Source: Circinella minor
Lineage: Eukaryota; Mucoromycota; Mucoromycetes; Mucorales; Lichtheimiaceae
NCBI GenBank assembly: GCA_016758965.1
Contig: JAEPRB010000119.1
Coordinates: 1-64,000 of the forward strand
DNA length: 64,000 bases
Direction: 5' to 3'
A program made the translations under genes and the position numbers. Below the pieces are notes generated by a model, which saw nothing but the letters and a program-made list of their open reading frames with translations, was not told where the DNA came from and ran no database searches. Of this stretch, positions 13,036 to 25,412 are shown in pieces. Position 1 is the first letter of the stretch, and every line of letters starts with the position of its first letter.

Positions 13036-14247
13036 ATGATGCAACGCATACAACGCACTACTACCTTTAATCTTTGTCGAACATGTTCACTTAATTATCG
13101 ATCTTTTTTTATACCACCTTCTAATGTAACTTTTCAACAGTCTTATATTCGATCTTATTCCCAATCGGAACAACCACTACACGAACAACAACAAAATAAT
13201 AATAATAAGAATAATAATAATGAACAACCTGAAAATATGGATAAAAATAATATGAAAACGACAAACGATTCACTGGAAGACGTACTCGATCTAGAATTAA
13301 ATGCCATTATATACGGAAATAAAAAATCGCGAACCAATAAACCTCAATCAGAAAGTGCTCGCGATTTTAAAAGTTTATTGGATACTTTATGGCCAGAAGC
13401 AGATATAGGTCCTGCATTAACTTCAGTCATACCACAAAAATCAACGACAACGACAACCTCTTCCAGTTTTCAACCTAGCGATCCAAATGTAGATAAAAAA
13501 ACAAAACGAATTCAATCACAAATTGAAAAACAATTATTAGCTATGGTACGAAATAGTCAAAAACCTCATAAAAAAACATCTCCTTTACCTCGAGGTATGA
13601 TGGGTTCATTTTATGGTAAATCTTTATATGAAAAATCTCGACGACCTATGAATGATCCCATGATGATCATGGATACAGGGGATGAAAATATTGCAGCAAG
13701 AGACAAGGAAACCAATGCCATTAATACAATTGTTGAATGTGGTTCAAGTCGAGAATTATTAGAACATGTTATTGATTTTACTACACCTACAACAACAAAA
13801 GGAAAAAGTGATACAGCCACTTATCCATCTTATTATCCAAAATTATTAACAAGATCGATCGAACAAGCAGGAATGACATTTCAAGATCCTTATTTGGCAT
13901 TATCCATTTTCGAACATGCCAAAAATCACAGTGTCATGAGTTATGTCTCTGGATGTACGACAGAAGTATATAATGCAATGTTAACGATGCGATGGAAATT
14001 ATGGCAAGATGTTCATGGGATGCTTAATTTAGTAGAAGAAATGATGGCGAATGGTGTTGACTATGATAATGAAACGCGTCGAATTGTACAAATGGTGGTT
14101 TTTGAAGTTGAAAATGAAATGTTATCAGATTATCCTCAAGAAGAAAAAGATATTCATACTATTAAAGATGGCATGGTTTGGAGTATGGATGAACGTAGAT
14201 CTGCTAATATTATGAAAGCTCTTATTGGAAAATGGTTAATGAAATAA
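13036..14247 (+). CDS. Mitochondrial Mtf2-like protein
   Basis: Single exon, 403 residues. The N terminus is rich in Arg, Ser and Thr with almost no acids (MMQRIQRTTTFNLCRTCSL), a good mitochondrial presequence. The C-terminal half matches what I know of the Mtf2/Nam1 C-terminal domain: YPKLLTRSIEQA, DPYLALSIFEHAK, SYVSGCTTEVYNAMLTMRW, then MMANGVDYDNETRRIV. Yeast Mtf2/Nam1 works in mitochondrial RNA processing and couples transcription to translation; the same role here is inferred. A poly-Asn/Gln run lies at about residues 50-62. A second ATG directly after the first could also serve as start. Confidence 0.8.
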   Translation: MMQRIQRTTTFNLCRTCSLNYRSFFIPPSNVTFQQSYIRSYSQSEQPLHEQQQNNNNKNNNNEQPENMDKNNMKTTNDSLEDVLDLELNAIIYGNKKSRTNKPQSESARDFKSLLDTLWPEADIGPALTSVIPQKSTTTTTSSSFQPSDPNVDKKTKRIQSQIEKQLLAMVRNSQKPHKKTSPLPRGMMGSFYGKSLYEKSRRPMNDPMMIMDTGDENIAARDKETNAINTIVECGSSRELLEHVIDFTTPTTTKGKSDTATYPSYYPKLLTRSIEQAGMTFQDPYLALSIFEHAKNHSVMSYVSGCTTEVYNAMLTMRWKLWQDVHGMLNLVEEMMANGVDYDNETRRIVQMVVFEVENEMLSDYPQEEKDIHTIKDGMVWSMDERRSANIMKALIGKWLMK

Positions 14248-14530
14248 ATAATAAAATAAAAATAAACTTTTTAAAAAATCCCCCCCACCTCCTTTTAAAT
14301 AATCCCTTTTATTCCATTTTATTTTGATCATGATGACCGCATTCAATTCCGAGGCTCCGATAAAAAAAAAATAGTGAATGGCGGCATTTTTATAGATTAA
14401 GTTTCAAGTAGTACCTTTTTTTTTTTAATCCTCTTTTTCTTTTTTCCTTTTTTTTTTTTTTTTTACTTGTTCCGATCTTTTCTTTTCATTCCTAACACAC
14501 TAAAAAAAAACAAACTTTTAACACTTTCAA
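14248..14530. promoter_or_regulatory. RAD16 upstream region with T tracts
   Basis: Short 283-bp spacer between the Mtf2-like stop and the RAD16 start. T-rich and CT tracts at 14410-14490 precede the start codon, as is common for fungal promoters. No defined factor site is claimed. Confidence 0.35.
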
Positions 14531-16221
14531 ATGGGAAAAGGAAATCGTGTTACTCGATCGTCTACTGCTGCTGCCACAAACAACAACAATACTAATAATG
14601 AATCTTCTAATAAAACCCAAGTTCGACGTAGTTCTCGTCGTTTACGTTCCGAACCAGCTGATCCTGTCTCCAATGGACCTAATAAACGTCAACGAATGAA
14701 ACAAGAACACAATGAATCAGACGACAATCAACCTAATAAAAAAGTGAAAAAGGAATCTACTACTGTGAAACAGGAACTTCCTATTCTTGTTGTCAACGAA
14801 GAAGTATCCGTAAAAGAAGAAAAAGAACAAGAACGTGCTGCGGCGGTCGTAAAGACGCAATCTGAAACAACCAAGAAAGTGAATGGTAAAGGAAAAGGTC
14901 GAATGACAAGAACAAATACAAATGGCGCATCGAGTGCATCGACACCAAGTTTACTTTATTCAAACAATGAATCAAGTTCTACTGATAATAGTAGTACAAC
15001 CACACCTTCTTCTAGTAGTGCTGGTTTATCAAGCGATAGTACTCCTGATTTAGAAGAACAAGAAGAAAGACCTGTTATATTATCTTCTGATTCTGATACA
15101 GATGATGGTATTGTTCATCTTTCATCCTCTTCTGATGATGAAAATCAAGATTCAAGTGATAACGACAATGATGATGATGGACTTGGTGATATTATGGGCG
15201 CGTTTCATAACCCTTATATTGGACGCAACCGTACAGTAGTTCGACGACGTGGTCCCATTATGACACATGTAAAATATCTTTTTTAATTTGATTTGTATTT
15301 CAATTTGATTAATCATTTACCATATAAATATATATAATTTTAGGCACAACGAACCAATATGAAACTTCTTCATCATCATCCAGAACTCAAAACTGTTTGG
15401 GATGAATTAGATAATACTACAAGTGTAGAACCAGAACCTATTGAACAACCTGCTGAACTCAAGTTACCTTTGTTATCATTTCAATTAACAGGTGTTGGAT
15501 GGATGTGTAAACAAGAAAAATTAAATGATGTAAGCTTTTTTTTTTTCGATCACGGACACATTTTTTTTTTGTTTGTATAATCATTAATCATAATGATAAT
15601 AAAATTATTTAGTTTAAAGGTGGCGTTTTAGCTGTAAGTATTTATACACACGTATTTACTCTCTCTCTCTCTCTATCATGACTTTATAAAAAAAATTTAC
15701 TTATAAATTATAATAATATATAGGATGAAATGGGTATGGGTAAAACTATTCAAACCATTGCTTTGTTATTATCTGATAAAAAGAAACCAAATCTTGTTGT
15801 TGCTCCTGTGGTAAATAATAATTTTTTTTTTTTTGAATCACTAACACAAGTTTTTTTTTTTTTTTTTAAAATTCTCAGTTTTAATAATGCTGCGCATTTT
15901 CCTTTTTTTTATCTTAAGGTTGCTATCATACAATGGAAACATGAAATTGAAGAACATACAAACAATGCTTTAAAAGTAGAAATTTTTCATGGTAAGTTAT
16001 AATTCTATTATAACCATTTGATTTTACTTTTTATTGATTTCTATCATGTTTTTCTAAAATATAATAAAAAAAAAAAGGTGCCAATCGTCGGAAATACACT
16101 GCTGCTTATCTTAAAAAAATGGATGTTGTCTTGACTACATGTAAGTTTTATTTTATTTATTATTATTGGGGGAAACGAGATTTCCGAAAATACGATCCGT
16201 TTGAAAATGGAATATGATATA

Positions 16222-16259
<38 letters not shown>

Positions 16260-18786
16260 AATTAATATATTATTATTTTTTTCTATTAGATGGTTTAATT
16301 GAAGCTGAATTTCGAAAACAAGAAATGGGTAGAGTTGTATCGGGTAATTTGGTTAAAGAAAGATCCATTTTACACAAAATCAAATGGCATCGAATTATTC
16401 TTGACGAGGTATTATATATAGATATATTATGATTATTGTTTTTATTTATGATGATTGTTATAAACTAACAACGATATATATATTCTAATTATAGGCCCAT
16501 AATATTAAAGACAGATCTTCTAATACGGCTCGTGCATGTGTAAGTTATTATAATTTTTTTTTTATTTAATGGTAAAATAAGGGAAAGGATAAGGATATGT
16601 ATAATTTTCCACAAGAAATACTAAAAAAATAAATAAAACCAGTTCAATTTGGAAGCCAATTACCGCTGGTCATTGACAGGTACTCCACTTCAAAATCGGG
16701 TCGGTGAACTTTATTCTCTTATCCGCTTTATGCAAGCAGGTAAAAAAAAAAATTGTTGTGTAACCTTAATACAACTTTTGAAGAAAAAAAATCTTGCGGG
16801 GTAAATCGAAAATTTAACCATGTAGAACTAATTCCAATTTTACTTATAGATCCATTTGCTTATTATTATTGTAAATCATGTGATTGTAAAAAGATTAATT
16901 GGGAATTTAGTGATAAGAAAGGATGTGATAGTTGTGGTCATACCCCTATGGAGTAAGTTCATATATATATATATATATTTAAAAGATGAAAAAAAAAGGT
17001 TTATATTAATCTTTGATATATATATATATTAGTCATGTATGTTGGTGGAATAATGAAGTTTTAAAACCTATTCAAACACATGGTAATATTGGAGAAGGAC
17101 GTCTTGCCATGGGTAAATTACGTAAATTATTAGATAAAATGATGCTTCGACGTACCAAGATTGAATGTGCCGATGATTTGGGTTTACCTCCACGTGTAGT
17201 GACTGTTCGACGAGATGTGTTTAATGAAGAAGAAGAAGATGTCTATAGATCATTATATTCTGATACTGCACGTCAATTTACTACTTATGTTGAAGAAGGT
17301 TCCATACTTAACAATTATGCGAATATCTTTGAATTGTTAACACGTATGCGATTATGTGCCAATCATCCAGATTTAGTTACAAAAAAGAAAGATATGACGG
17401 GTAATAAGCAGCTTGTGTGTATGTTGTGTAGTGAACCACCTGAGGTAAACTATGGCCTTTTTTTTTATTGTTTCCAAAAGTATAAATTATATAGTTTCAA
17501 TATATGTTGTCATGACATTTTTTTTTAATTATAATATATATATTAGGATGCAATTCGAGCTGCTTGTCGTCACGTTTTCTGTAGAGAGGTAAATATATAC
17601 ATATATATAAGATTATTAAAAAAAAAAGAAGTAACATGAAAATGAAAATATTCTTTTTTTATTAACTTTGATATGATTTAATATATATTTAAAAGTGTTG
17701 TACTCAATATTTACAATCATTTGATTCCATGGCAACAAATCAACAACCTCGATGTCCTAGTTGTTTTGCTAACTTTTCAGTTGATCTTTCACAACCTCCA
17801 TTGGAATTAGAAGAAGGACCAGGTGATCATTCAGCTTATTCTAAAACAAGTATTGTCAATCGTATCGATATGGCAAAATGGCGTAGTTCAACTAAAATTG
17901 AAGCTCTTGTGGAAGAACTTTCTTTATTACGACGTGAAGATCGAACTATTAAAAGGTAAATTCATTTGCCACTTGATTGTTAGTGAATAGATTTTGAAAT
18001 AAAGGGGAGGGGAGTGAAGTCAAAGTTCATAGAATGAAAAAAAAATTAATCATATTTTTATTTTTTTTAGTATTGTCTTTTCACAGGTATATTTTTTTTT
18101 AATTATATATATATAAAAGAGAGTTCATGGTTAACACATTTTTTTTTTTCAAAATGAATTAATAATTATTAGTTTGTCAACTTTCTTGATTTGATCTATT
18201 GGCGATTATCTCGTGCTGGTTTCGAATGTATTCGATTAGATGGTACTATGTCCCCTCAACAACGTGATGCTGCTATTCAACAGTAAGTTTAATTATTATT
18301 ATTATTTTGGGTATATTATTGATGACAATAAAGAAGGGAAAAAAAAGAAAGAGAAAAAGTAATTTTTTTTAATCATTTCAAATATCGAATGATTATATAT
18401 TCATTTAGTTTTATGACCAAGCCATCATGTACTGTATTCCTTATTAGTTTAAAGGCTGGTGGTGTGGCATTAAATCTTACAGAAGCAAGTCGCGTGTTTA
18501 TTTGGTAAATATATATATATATATATTTCATGTCTTTATTTATATGTCGAAATCTTGAACTAATAATGATGAATGTATCAATTATAAATTCAATTAGTGA
18601 TCCATGGTGGAATCCGGTAAGAATAACAAGAATTATAATAAAAAAAAGAAGAGCAAAAAAAAAAAAAATGTGTAATATGAATATTAACTCTGTTTTTATT
18701 TTTTCTGTGGGTGTGGGAATTATTATTGCATAAATAATATAAACTAGGCTGCTGAATGTAAGTAATTTAGGTTAATTTCATTGGTA

Positions 18787-18821
<35 letters not shown>

Positions 18822-19150
18822 TATATATTAATTGACATGATTTCTTGTACAACATAAACTATAATCTAATTGATAATAGTACAAGCAATGGATCGTATTC
18901 ATCGATTAGGTCAACGACGTCCTATTCAAATTACACGTTTAGTTATTGAAAATAGTATTGAAAGTCGTATCGTACAATTACAAGAAAAGAAAACGGCTTT
19001 AGTTGATAGTACTCTTGGTAAGTTTTTAAAATTTCAAAAGATGTTATATTAAATAATTCTAAACTTTTTTTATTATTTTATATAGGCAAAGATACATCAG
19101 CTTTGGAACAACTTAGTGTTGAAGATTTACGATTTTTATTTGTACTTTAA
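14531..19150 (+). CDS. RAD16: DNA repair ATPase/ubiquitin ligase Rad16 (SNF2 helicase with RING)
   Basis: Twenty exons: 14531-15268, 15344-15529, 15613-15633, 15724-15810, 15919-15991, 16078-16140, 16290-16408, 16495-16539, 16643-16739, 16850-16952, 17033-17444, 17547-17588, 17696-17955, 18071-18086, 18173-18282, 18409-18504, 18598-18616, 18748-18757, 18880-19017, 19086-19150. Their sum is 2,700 nt, 899 residues. Seen: Walker A DEMGMGKT (about 316-323), [16 protein letters not shown] (428 on), the Cys-rich insert of Rad16 (CKSC...CDSCGH, about 484-508), [17 protein letters not shown], a RING finger (CMLC, then CRHVFC, CPSC), IVFSQFVNFLDL, and motif [13 protein letters not shown]. Yeast Rad16 acts with Rad7 in global-genome nucleotide excision repair. 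The first 250 residues are acidic, Ser-rich and basic patches, expected to be disordered. The poly-T intron sequence makes simple ORF calling miss most of this gene. Confidence 0.95.
18789..18819. repeat. (CA)n microsatellite inside a RAD16 intron
   Basis: About 15 CA units within the intron between the 10-bp exon 18748-18757 and the exon starting at 18880. Confidence 0.8.
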
Positions 19151-20039
19151 AAAAAAAAAGAAGGGGGGGGTGGATTGAAGAAAAAAGCATTGTTGTACAA
19201 AACTTATTTGCGTTAGACACTTGATTAAACGTGTCTCAATCTTTTTAGCTATAATTATCCATTCTAAAAGTCAAATTCAAAAAAAAAAAGACAGTATCAA
19301 ATATAAAAGTTATCATTTAATCATTATTCATTCATTCATTCATTCATTACAGTAGTAGAATCAATCATTCATTAAAAGTAAATAAATAAGTAAATAAAAA
19401 ATTATCGGTCCGTGCGTTTGCAGTTTATAAATAATTTATTTGCTTTCAATTCAAAAAAGAATACGTACGTATAAACCCCAACCAAAAAAAAAAATGAGGA
19501 GAGAATAAGTTACTTATTATACGTATGTTGTCAATCAACAATAATTGGGGCAAATACATCATTGATCCATGGTATAAATTTTTTCTTTTGAAAGGAAAGA
19601 AAGGGGGGGAGGGAGGGGAAGGGGAAAAAAAAAGGGAGTTGTAGGTGGTACATGAATGAATTTGTTAAATGATGGGTTTTGCCATGAAAATTGTGCCCCA
19701 CTTTTTTTTCGGCTTGGGGCACAAACTTTCCCCCCTTAACAAAAAGGGTAATTAAGAAAGGAAGAAAAGACAGATCTACTACCTGCATAACCAAAATGAT
19801 TCATCTTACTATTTATATGGAACCAATCATATAATACATAATTATTTCTTGATTGACCACATATAAAAATACTGAGGTATAAATAATACATAATAAAAAG
19901 TGAGGAGATACGTAAACCAAAAATAATATGTCAATTAACAAAAGAGTAAAATATGATGTGATATGTGTTTGTGTATAGGATTTTCCTTAATGACTGGCGG
20001 GGGCCTTTTTTTTCAATGATGGCAGGGCTTTCTTTTTTT
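19151..20039. other. Intergenic, no gene seen
   Basis: 3' flank of RAD16. Contains ATTC/CATT tetranucleotide repeats (19324-19350) and G-rich plus A-rich tracts (19590-19635). The minus-strand ORF at 19531-19794 is made largely of these tracts and is not credible as a protein. Confidence 0.5.
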
Positions 20040-21520
20040 TTTTCATTTTAGCGTTGGGGGTGTATTTTTTGATTGGCGGTGTAAATTTCCTGCATACAAC
20101 AATACTCCTTTTCCTTAACCTTTTTTTTTGTATTGTTCACTTGCTTGAGAATCCGATCGTTCATTATCGCTACTACTAGAACTACTACCACCATCGCCTT
20201 CAATGCTATTTTCACAAAAGTCTCAGTAATCAATAGTTACAAAAGAAAAACAGCAGTTACAAGTAGATTATAGACTTTGACTTACAAATTACCCTCTGAT
20301 TTTGATCTTCTCAAAACACGACCCCCTTTTCAATCCATCTTGTTCGGCTGTACGCATTCCATCACTTGTCAATTTTGCTGATGAAATGATTTTTTGAGTC
20401 TTGACACCTTTTTTTTTTTTTTTTTTTTTTTTTGCCCAGAAGAGCTTTTCCTCATCAGAACCTTTCCATGACTTGAAGGCAACTGCTAATTGTTTCCGGT
20501 TTAAACAGTTTTCAAATGACCTTGAGAATAAACTGTCAGTGTATCTATTGTTGGCAAGGTTGTTTATCATGATAGTTGAAATGTGTTGCAAAGATTTTGT
20601 GCGATGAATTGTTAGATTGCGATAAACACCAAGCAATATCAGGTTGCTGCATGTCTTTCTTGATGTTACATGAGTAAAGTGAACAATGAAAAAAGGTTAA
20701 GGAAAAGGAGTATTATTATACAGGAAATTACGGCTCGGACACCATGTATGAGGCAGAGAAAATTAATTGTTCACAATTAGGAATTGACCCTACGTAGTAG
20801 CGAAGCGAAAGAAAGATTAATTCTATTGTAAAATGACAAGTATATTTTATATATGGATTGGAACTTATAACTATTTGAAAAGAATAATAATGATAATAGC
20901 TAGCTATTTGTTATACTTACTCTGTATATGTTTGAGATGCATTTTGCTGTCATTTTTGTCTCTACAATCGATCTTTCCACAGACATTATATTTGCACTTT
21001 GCTTTCTTGTTGTTCCCTTAACATTCAATGCTGCCACATAGGACACATGTTCTTATTCTTTTATGGGTCTCTTTAAGCATATTATTGCTGCTGCTGCTGC
21101 TGCTATCCGTAAATATTTGAAGTGCTGTAATAGAATTTGGATCTGTTAATACTGAATTATGTTACAACTATAACAATTAAAACACTTTTGAAGACATACT
21201 ACTTTATCGCTTCAAAATAAACTCGATTTCATAGTACTGGATTCAATGGCAGTAGTTGGACTAATAATAGATTCTTATTAATAGTTTGGTTTGTCGACAA
21301 ATATGTTCTTGAAACCACTAACATTAGTAGAATGTTCATCTCCACATACGCAAATCATGAACTCTCTATTAGATAATGCTTTTGTTCCATTAGAATTTCT
21401 TCCTGGCATTAGGATTTCTTGCTTCTGTTATTCTTTCTTCCACGTCTTTTACTATTTAGATTTATATTCCATTATGACACTATGGATGCAGTCCATGACA
21501 GCAATAACTTTTTAATATTG
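20040..21520 (-). pseudogene. Degraded coding remnants, probably transposon-derived
   Basis: Several short minus-strand frames look protein-like but are broken by stops and frame changes. One frame at about 20900-21080 reads as a cysteine cluster (CVLCGSIEC, then CKYNVCGKIDC with nearby His) after which the frame is lost. Another at 21290-21400 reads REFMICVCGDEHSTNVSGF. A third at 20289-20636 ends in a basic, Lys-rich stretch interrupted by a poly-T/poly-Lys tract. A Cys/His cluster at a C-terminal position is seen in piggyBac-type transposases, so a decayed DNA transposon is a fair guess, but no catalytic motif is visible and the family is not established. Confidence 0.35.
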
Positions 21521-22923
21521 ACAACTAAATAAATGTTTGCTCTCTTATGCTTTATGCTATCTGTTTTAAGTCTCAGCAACAATATGTTATTTTTTATTGC
21601 CGCATTCACCGCTTCAGCCGTGCCGAAAAAAAGGCCCAGTCAGTCATTAGGAAAAATCCTGTAATGTCTATTTAGATAATTTGTGTGGGGTAAACTTTAC
21701 CATTACACTTTTCTTCCTTCACCTCCCCCTTTTTTTTTCTATTCGTTTAGAAAAACCCCATCATTATCATCCACTCTAAATCCAACATCCAACCATCATC
21801 ATCATCGTCATTATCCAACACCTTATTATTATATATATAAGGTAAGAAAATCTCTTTATTCCTTAAAATGGTTACTAAAGTAAAATACGATTGGTGTACA
21901 TATTTTATGCTTTATAGATGATGATGATGATGATGAAAAAGAAAAAGTGTTATACCAAATAATACCATGTGTTCTATGTAACGCAAAATCGGTCTTTTAA
22001 TCCAGTTCAAAATGGGATAATGATACAAAAAAAAAATAATAATTCCCAATTCCCAAAATTATAATAAAACAATAGATTTCATTGTAAGCTTTATTTTATT
22101 CTATTCCAATTCACCAAAATTATATACAAAATATCGAGTGAGTTTTTTTTTTAAAAAAAAAAGTCATCTTTTAAGACACTTTTCAATTAGGTACAATTAA
22201 TGGGTAAAAAATAAAAAAAAAGAAAGAGGACCCAAAATAATTCAGGGGGCCCTTTTATTTTTTAAATCTGTTTATTTATTTTTTTGTCTTTTTTTTTTTC
22301 CTTTTTCCTTTTCCTTTTTATCCAATAATTAGTATTATTCTTTTCTTTCATAAAGAAGAAAAAAAAAACAATAGCCTTTTTATTTTTTTTTATTTTTTTA
22401 TAGTAAATTATTTTTATTTTCTCTTGTTTATTCTTTTCGAATCTGTGTTCTTTTAGTTGGTTTTTTTTCTATATATATAAAAAGAAAAAAACTCGAGGTG
22501 AGATATACTAAAAAGGGAAAGAGTTCACACATAAAGAATGTTTGGTATATACTACACATAAAATATCATTGTTTTTTTTTTCTTTGCCAAGCAAAAACAA
22601 AAAAGATAATTATGGGGATTTGTGTGTGTGTGTGTGTGTTATAAGAATTTCTTTAGTGGTTAAGATATATATATAATCAATTGGGGGAAAAGAGCAAAGG
22701 AAAAAGGAAAAAAAAAAAACGAAAGAGAAAAAAAAAAGGGGGGTGGGGTGGGTAGGGGAGTGGGGTTGAAAGAAAGAGTATATATATAAGACGTTCTTGT
22801 CAAATATTTTTTTTTTATTTACAAAATTCTTCTTTTGTTTATATTTCATTTAGTCCATCACAACCCAAACTATCTTTCTTTGTATACAATTTATTTGAAT
22901 TTTTGTACATACTGAAAAAAAAA
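21521..22923. other. Intergenic with promoter-like tracts
   Basis: No credible gene. Contains dense A and T homopolymers, a (GT)n run near 22620-22640 and G/T-rich sequence near 22735-22768. The last 120 bp before 22924 are AT-rich and probably include the promoter of the next gene. Confidence 0.45.
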
Positions 22924-24594
22924 ATGAATATTACTGATGATACTATAACGATGGATCCATTTCAACAGAAACAACATGATCTTTTTCTTTCACCATCCAT
23001 GACAACAACAACGGAAGATATGATGACCATGATGAATGATAAAAAAGAAGCTGAACAACGTTATAAAGATGATTTAATTGAAAAAGCAACAAAACGACTT
23101 CGACGACGATTACTAGAAGAACAACTTTCCAAAGTAATGCAAAGTATTATTCAAATGCAAAGTCAATTGGAATTTTTACGTGTAGATGCATCCGCTACAA
23201 TGGATGCAGTTACTAATATTCAACAAGATGAACATTATAGTCGATTGGAATCATTAGAAAGACGATTAAATGATCATCAAAAACAATTAAATCAACTTGC
23301 TAAACAAACAGTGGAAACAACAACAACGACAGAACAAGATGATAAAGATCATGATAATACAGTCGCTGTAGATATGCCCCATCATTTACAACAACAACAA
23401 CAACGACAACAAGAAAAACCACAAACATTTTCCATGTCTCGATTATCTTCTTTGTCTTTAATGTCATCTTTATTTAGTCGTACGGGTTCATCTAATAATA
23501 CACCTGCAACAAGTCGTGCAGCTTCCGATGCTGCTTCTTCTTGTTATAATGATAATGGTAACTCAGAAGATGTAAATGATGATTGTATGAGTGTTGCTAG
23601 TAGTATGATGAGTGATACTCCTGAAGAACGTCAAAGACGTCATCGTCGTCGTAGCCGTGTGAAACATCATCGTCAAGCACAAATGATGCGCACAGACGAT
23701 GTAACGGAATTAAAATGGAATCAAAAAGCACCCACTTTATTCCCATTACCAGAACAACGTACTACCACCACCACAACAGCAACAATAAACCCATCTCATC
23801 ACCATGACAATACTATGCATTACCTTGGTAACAATAAAAACAATAATTATTCCAACAATGACGACGACGACGACGACGACGATGATATTTTATCTGACAT
23901 TGGATCTATGTCAACCGCATCTACCATGTCAAACCCACGTGCTATTTATGATATGCTTGACCACCATCGTGAATTTCTTAAAAACAACTTATCTTCTTAC
24001 CAAGGGGATAGTGATGATGATGACGACGTAGATAATCCACGACACCAAGAGAATCAAATTCAATGTTTCAACAAACAAGACACAGTGACATATACTAAAA
24101 ATGGAAGACCCCGCCATCCACTTTCACCCTTATCACAAAACTTTTACCTTGAAGGAAAATCATCTTTCTTTTCTGAAAAAGGAGGGAATTTGAGTGATTA
24201 TTATGAATTTGATTGTGATGTATTGGATGATGCCCTCAGTTTCTTGGATAATATGTCTGTTGATGATGGAGGATTTGGTGAAGATATGGAATTTTTATTG
24301 GGTCATCCTGATTTATGTTATGGTCCATTGAATGAAATACTTGGTAAAAAAACTGTTACTGGATCTCATCATAAGGAACAACAATGTACTAAAAAGCAAA
24401 GTCGTTATTACCATGTTCAACCCAAAGTAACTATCCCAACGGCTTTGTATCATTATGGAATGAGTTGGATGTCATCCATGGGTTATTCTGCTTGTTTGAA
24501 AAGTGTTCGATGGTGTAAATTTTTAAGTATTCTTTTCGCTGCAATGATGGTTAGTGTACTTAAAGGACCTCAAGATATTCTTGATGTTTATTAA
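22924..24594 (+). CDS. Low-complexity protein with coiled coil and C-terminal hydrophobic segment, unknown function
   Basis: Single exon of 556 residues starting at the ATG at 22924. Residues about 45-130 form a heptad-like, charged segment (KDDLIEKATKRLRRRLLEEQ onward) likely to be a coiled coil. The middle is rich in Gln, Ser, Asp and His, with an eight-Asp run and poly-Thr. Near the C terminus a conserved-looking block (YHVQPKVTIPTALYHYGMSW) precedes a hydrophobic stretch FLSILFAAMMVSVL and the end DILDVY, suggesting a tail anchor or amphipathic membrane helix. I do not recognise the family. The long uninterrupted frame and upstream poly-T/AT leader support a real gene. Confidence 0.7.
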   Translation: MNITDDTITMDPFQQKQHDLFLSPSMTTTTEDMMTMMNDKKEAEQRYKDDLIEKATKRLRRRLLEEQLSKVMQSIIQMQSQLEFLRVDASATMDAVTNIQQDEHYSRLESLERRLNDHQKQLNQLAKQTVETTTTTEQDDKDHDNTVAVDMPHHLQQQQQRQQEKPQTFSMSRLSSLSLMSSLFSRTGSSNNTPATSRAASDAASSCYNDNGNSEDVNDDCMSVASSMMSDTPEERQRRHRRRSRVKHHRQAQMMRTDDVTELKWNQKAPTLFPLPEQRTTTTTTATINPSHHHDNTMHYLGNNKNNNYSNNDDDDDDDDDILSDIGSMSTASTMSNPRAIYDMLDHHREFLKNNLSSYQGDSDDDDDVDNPRHQENQIQCFNKQDTVTYTKNGRPRHPLSPLSQNFYLEGKSSFFSEKGGNLSDYYEFDCDVLDDALSFLDNMSVDDGGFGEDMEFLLGHPDLCYGPLNEILGKKTVTGSHHKEQQCTKKQSRYYHVQPKVTIPTALYHYGMSWMSSMGYSACLKSVRWCKFLSILFAAMMVSVLKGPQDILDVY

Positions 24595-24632
24595 TTATAT
24601 ATCAATTTTTTTTCTTCTTCGATATTATTCAT

Positions 24633-24665
<33 letters not shown>

Positions 24666-25193
24666 ATAAACCTTATGTATAACTCCCCAAATTTACAATC
24701 GTTCTTTATAACTTCATATATACTTTTTTTTTTCATCTTTATTTTTTTGATCTACGTACATACACACAAACACACAACATATCGACTAAACCAAACCAAA
24801 CTCTTTCCTTTATACACACACCTATTTTTTCTTAAAAATCACTTATATGAAACTTTTATATTGTATATTATGTATGCTCTTCTTTCTCTTTCTCTCTTTT
24901 TATATACAAATTACTTTTTCTCTCACTTGTGTATTTACCCCCATCCCCCTTCCACTTTTTTTCTTTTGCACGACTCTTTCTCTTTCTCTTTCTTTTTCTT
25001 TTTCTTTTTTTCTTTTTTTTTTTTCTTTTGTAATTGTACAAATATTATGTAAAAACCTGCGAGAAAAAAATTATTATTATTATATGTTTCTTTTATATAT
25101 TGCCACTAAATCATGATATTTTATCTTTTTTTCCTTTTCTACTTTCCCTCTTATATTTTGCCTTATTACATGAAATAAAACACAATTTTTTTT

Positions 25194-25230
<37 letters not shown>

Positions 25231-25412
25231 GATGATATACAATTCAATTCAAAACAAAACCATTTTTTTTGTTGTTATTGTTATTGTTGCCGTTAAGTAA
25301 ACGGGGGGAGGAAGGGAGTGGATAGGCAAAAGAGGGGTCTGTTGCTTTGTTGAAAGGTATATATATTTATATTTATATGAGAAAGAGCTAAAGGGTTGGG
25401 GGGGGCATTCAT
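24595..25412. other. 3' intergenic between convergent genes
   Basis: Convergent 3' ends of the 556-residue gene (plus) and VMA10 (minus). T/C tracts and two long (TA)n runs (24638-24663, 25199-25228). ORFs on the plus strand here are poly-Phe/Ser readings of the tracts and are not genes. Confidence 0.5.

Noticed and set aside
18789..18819. CA repeat considered as a possible CRISPR-like or regulatory array
   Set aside because: A plain dinucleotide microsatellite within an intron; no spaced direct repeats were seen anywhere in the window.
24675..25300. Overlapping plus-strand hydrophobic ORFs
   Set aside because: Low-complexity T/C tracts in a 3' intergenic region between convergent genes; hydrophobicity comes from poly-T.
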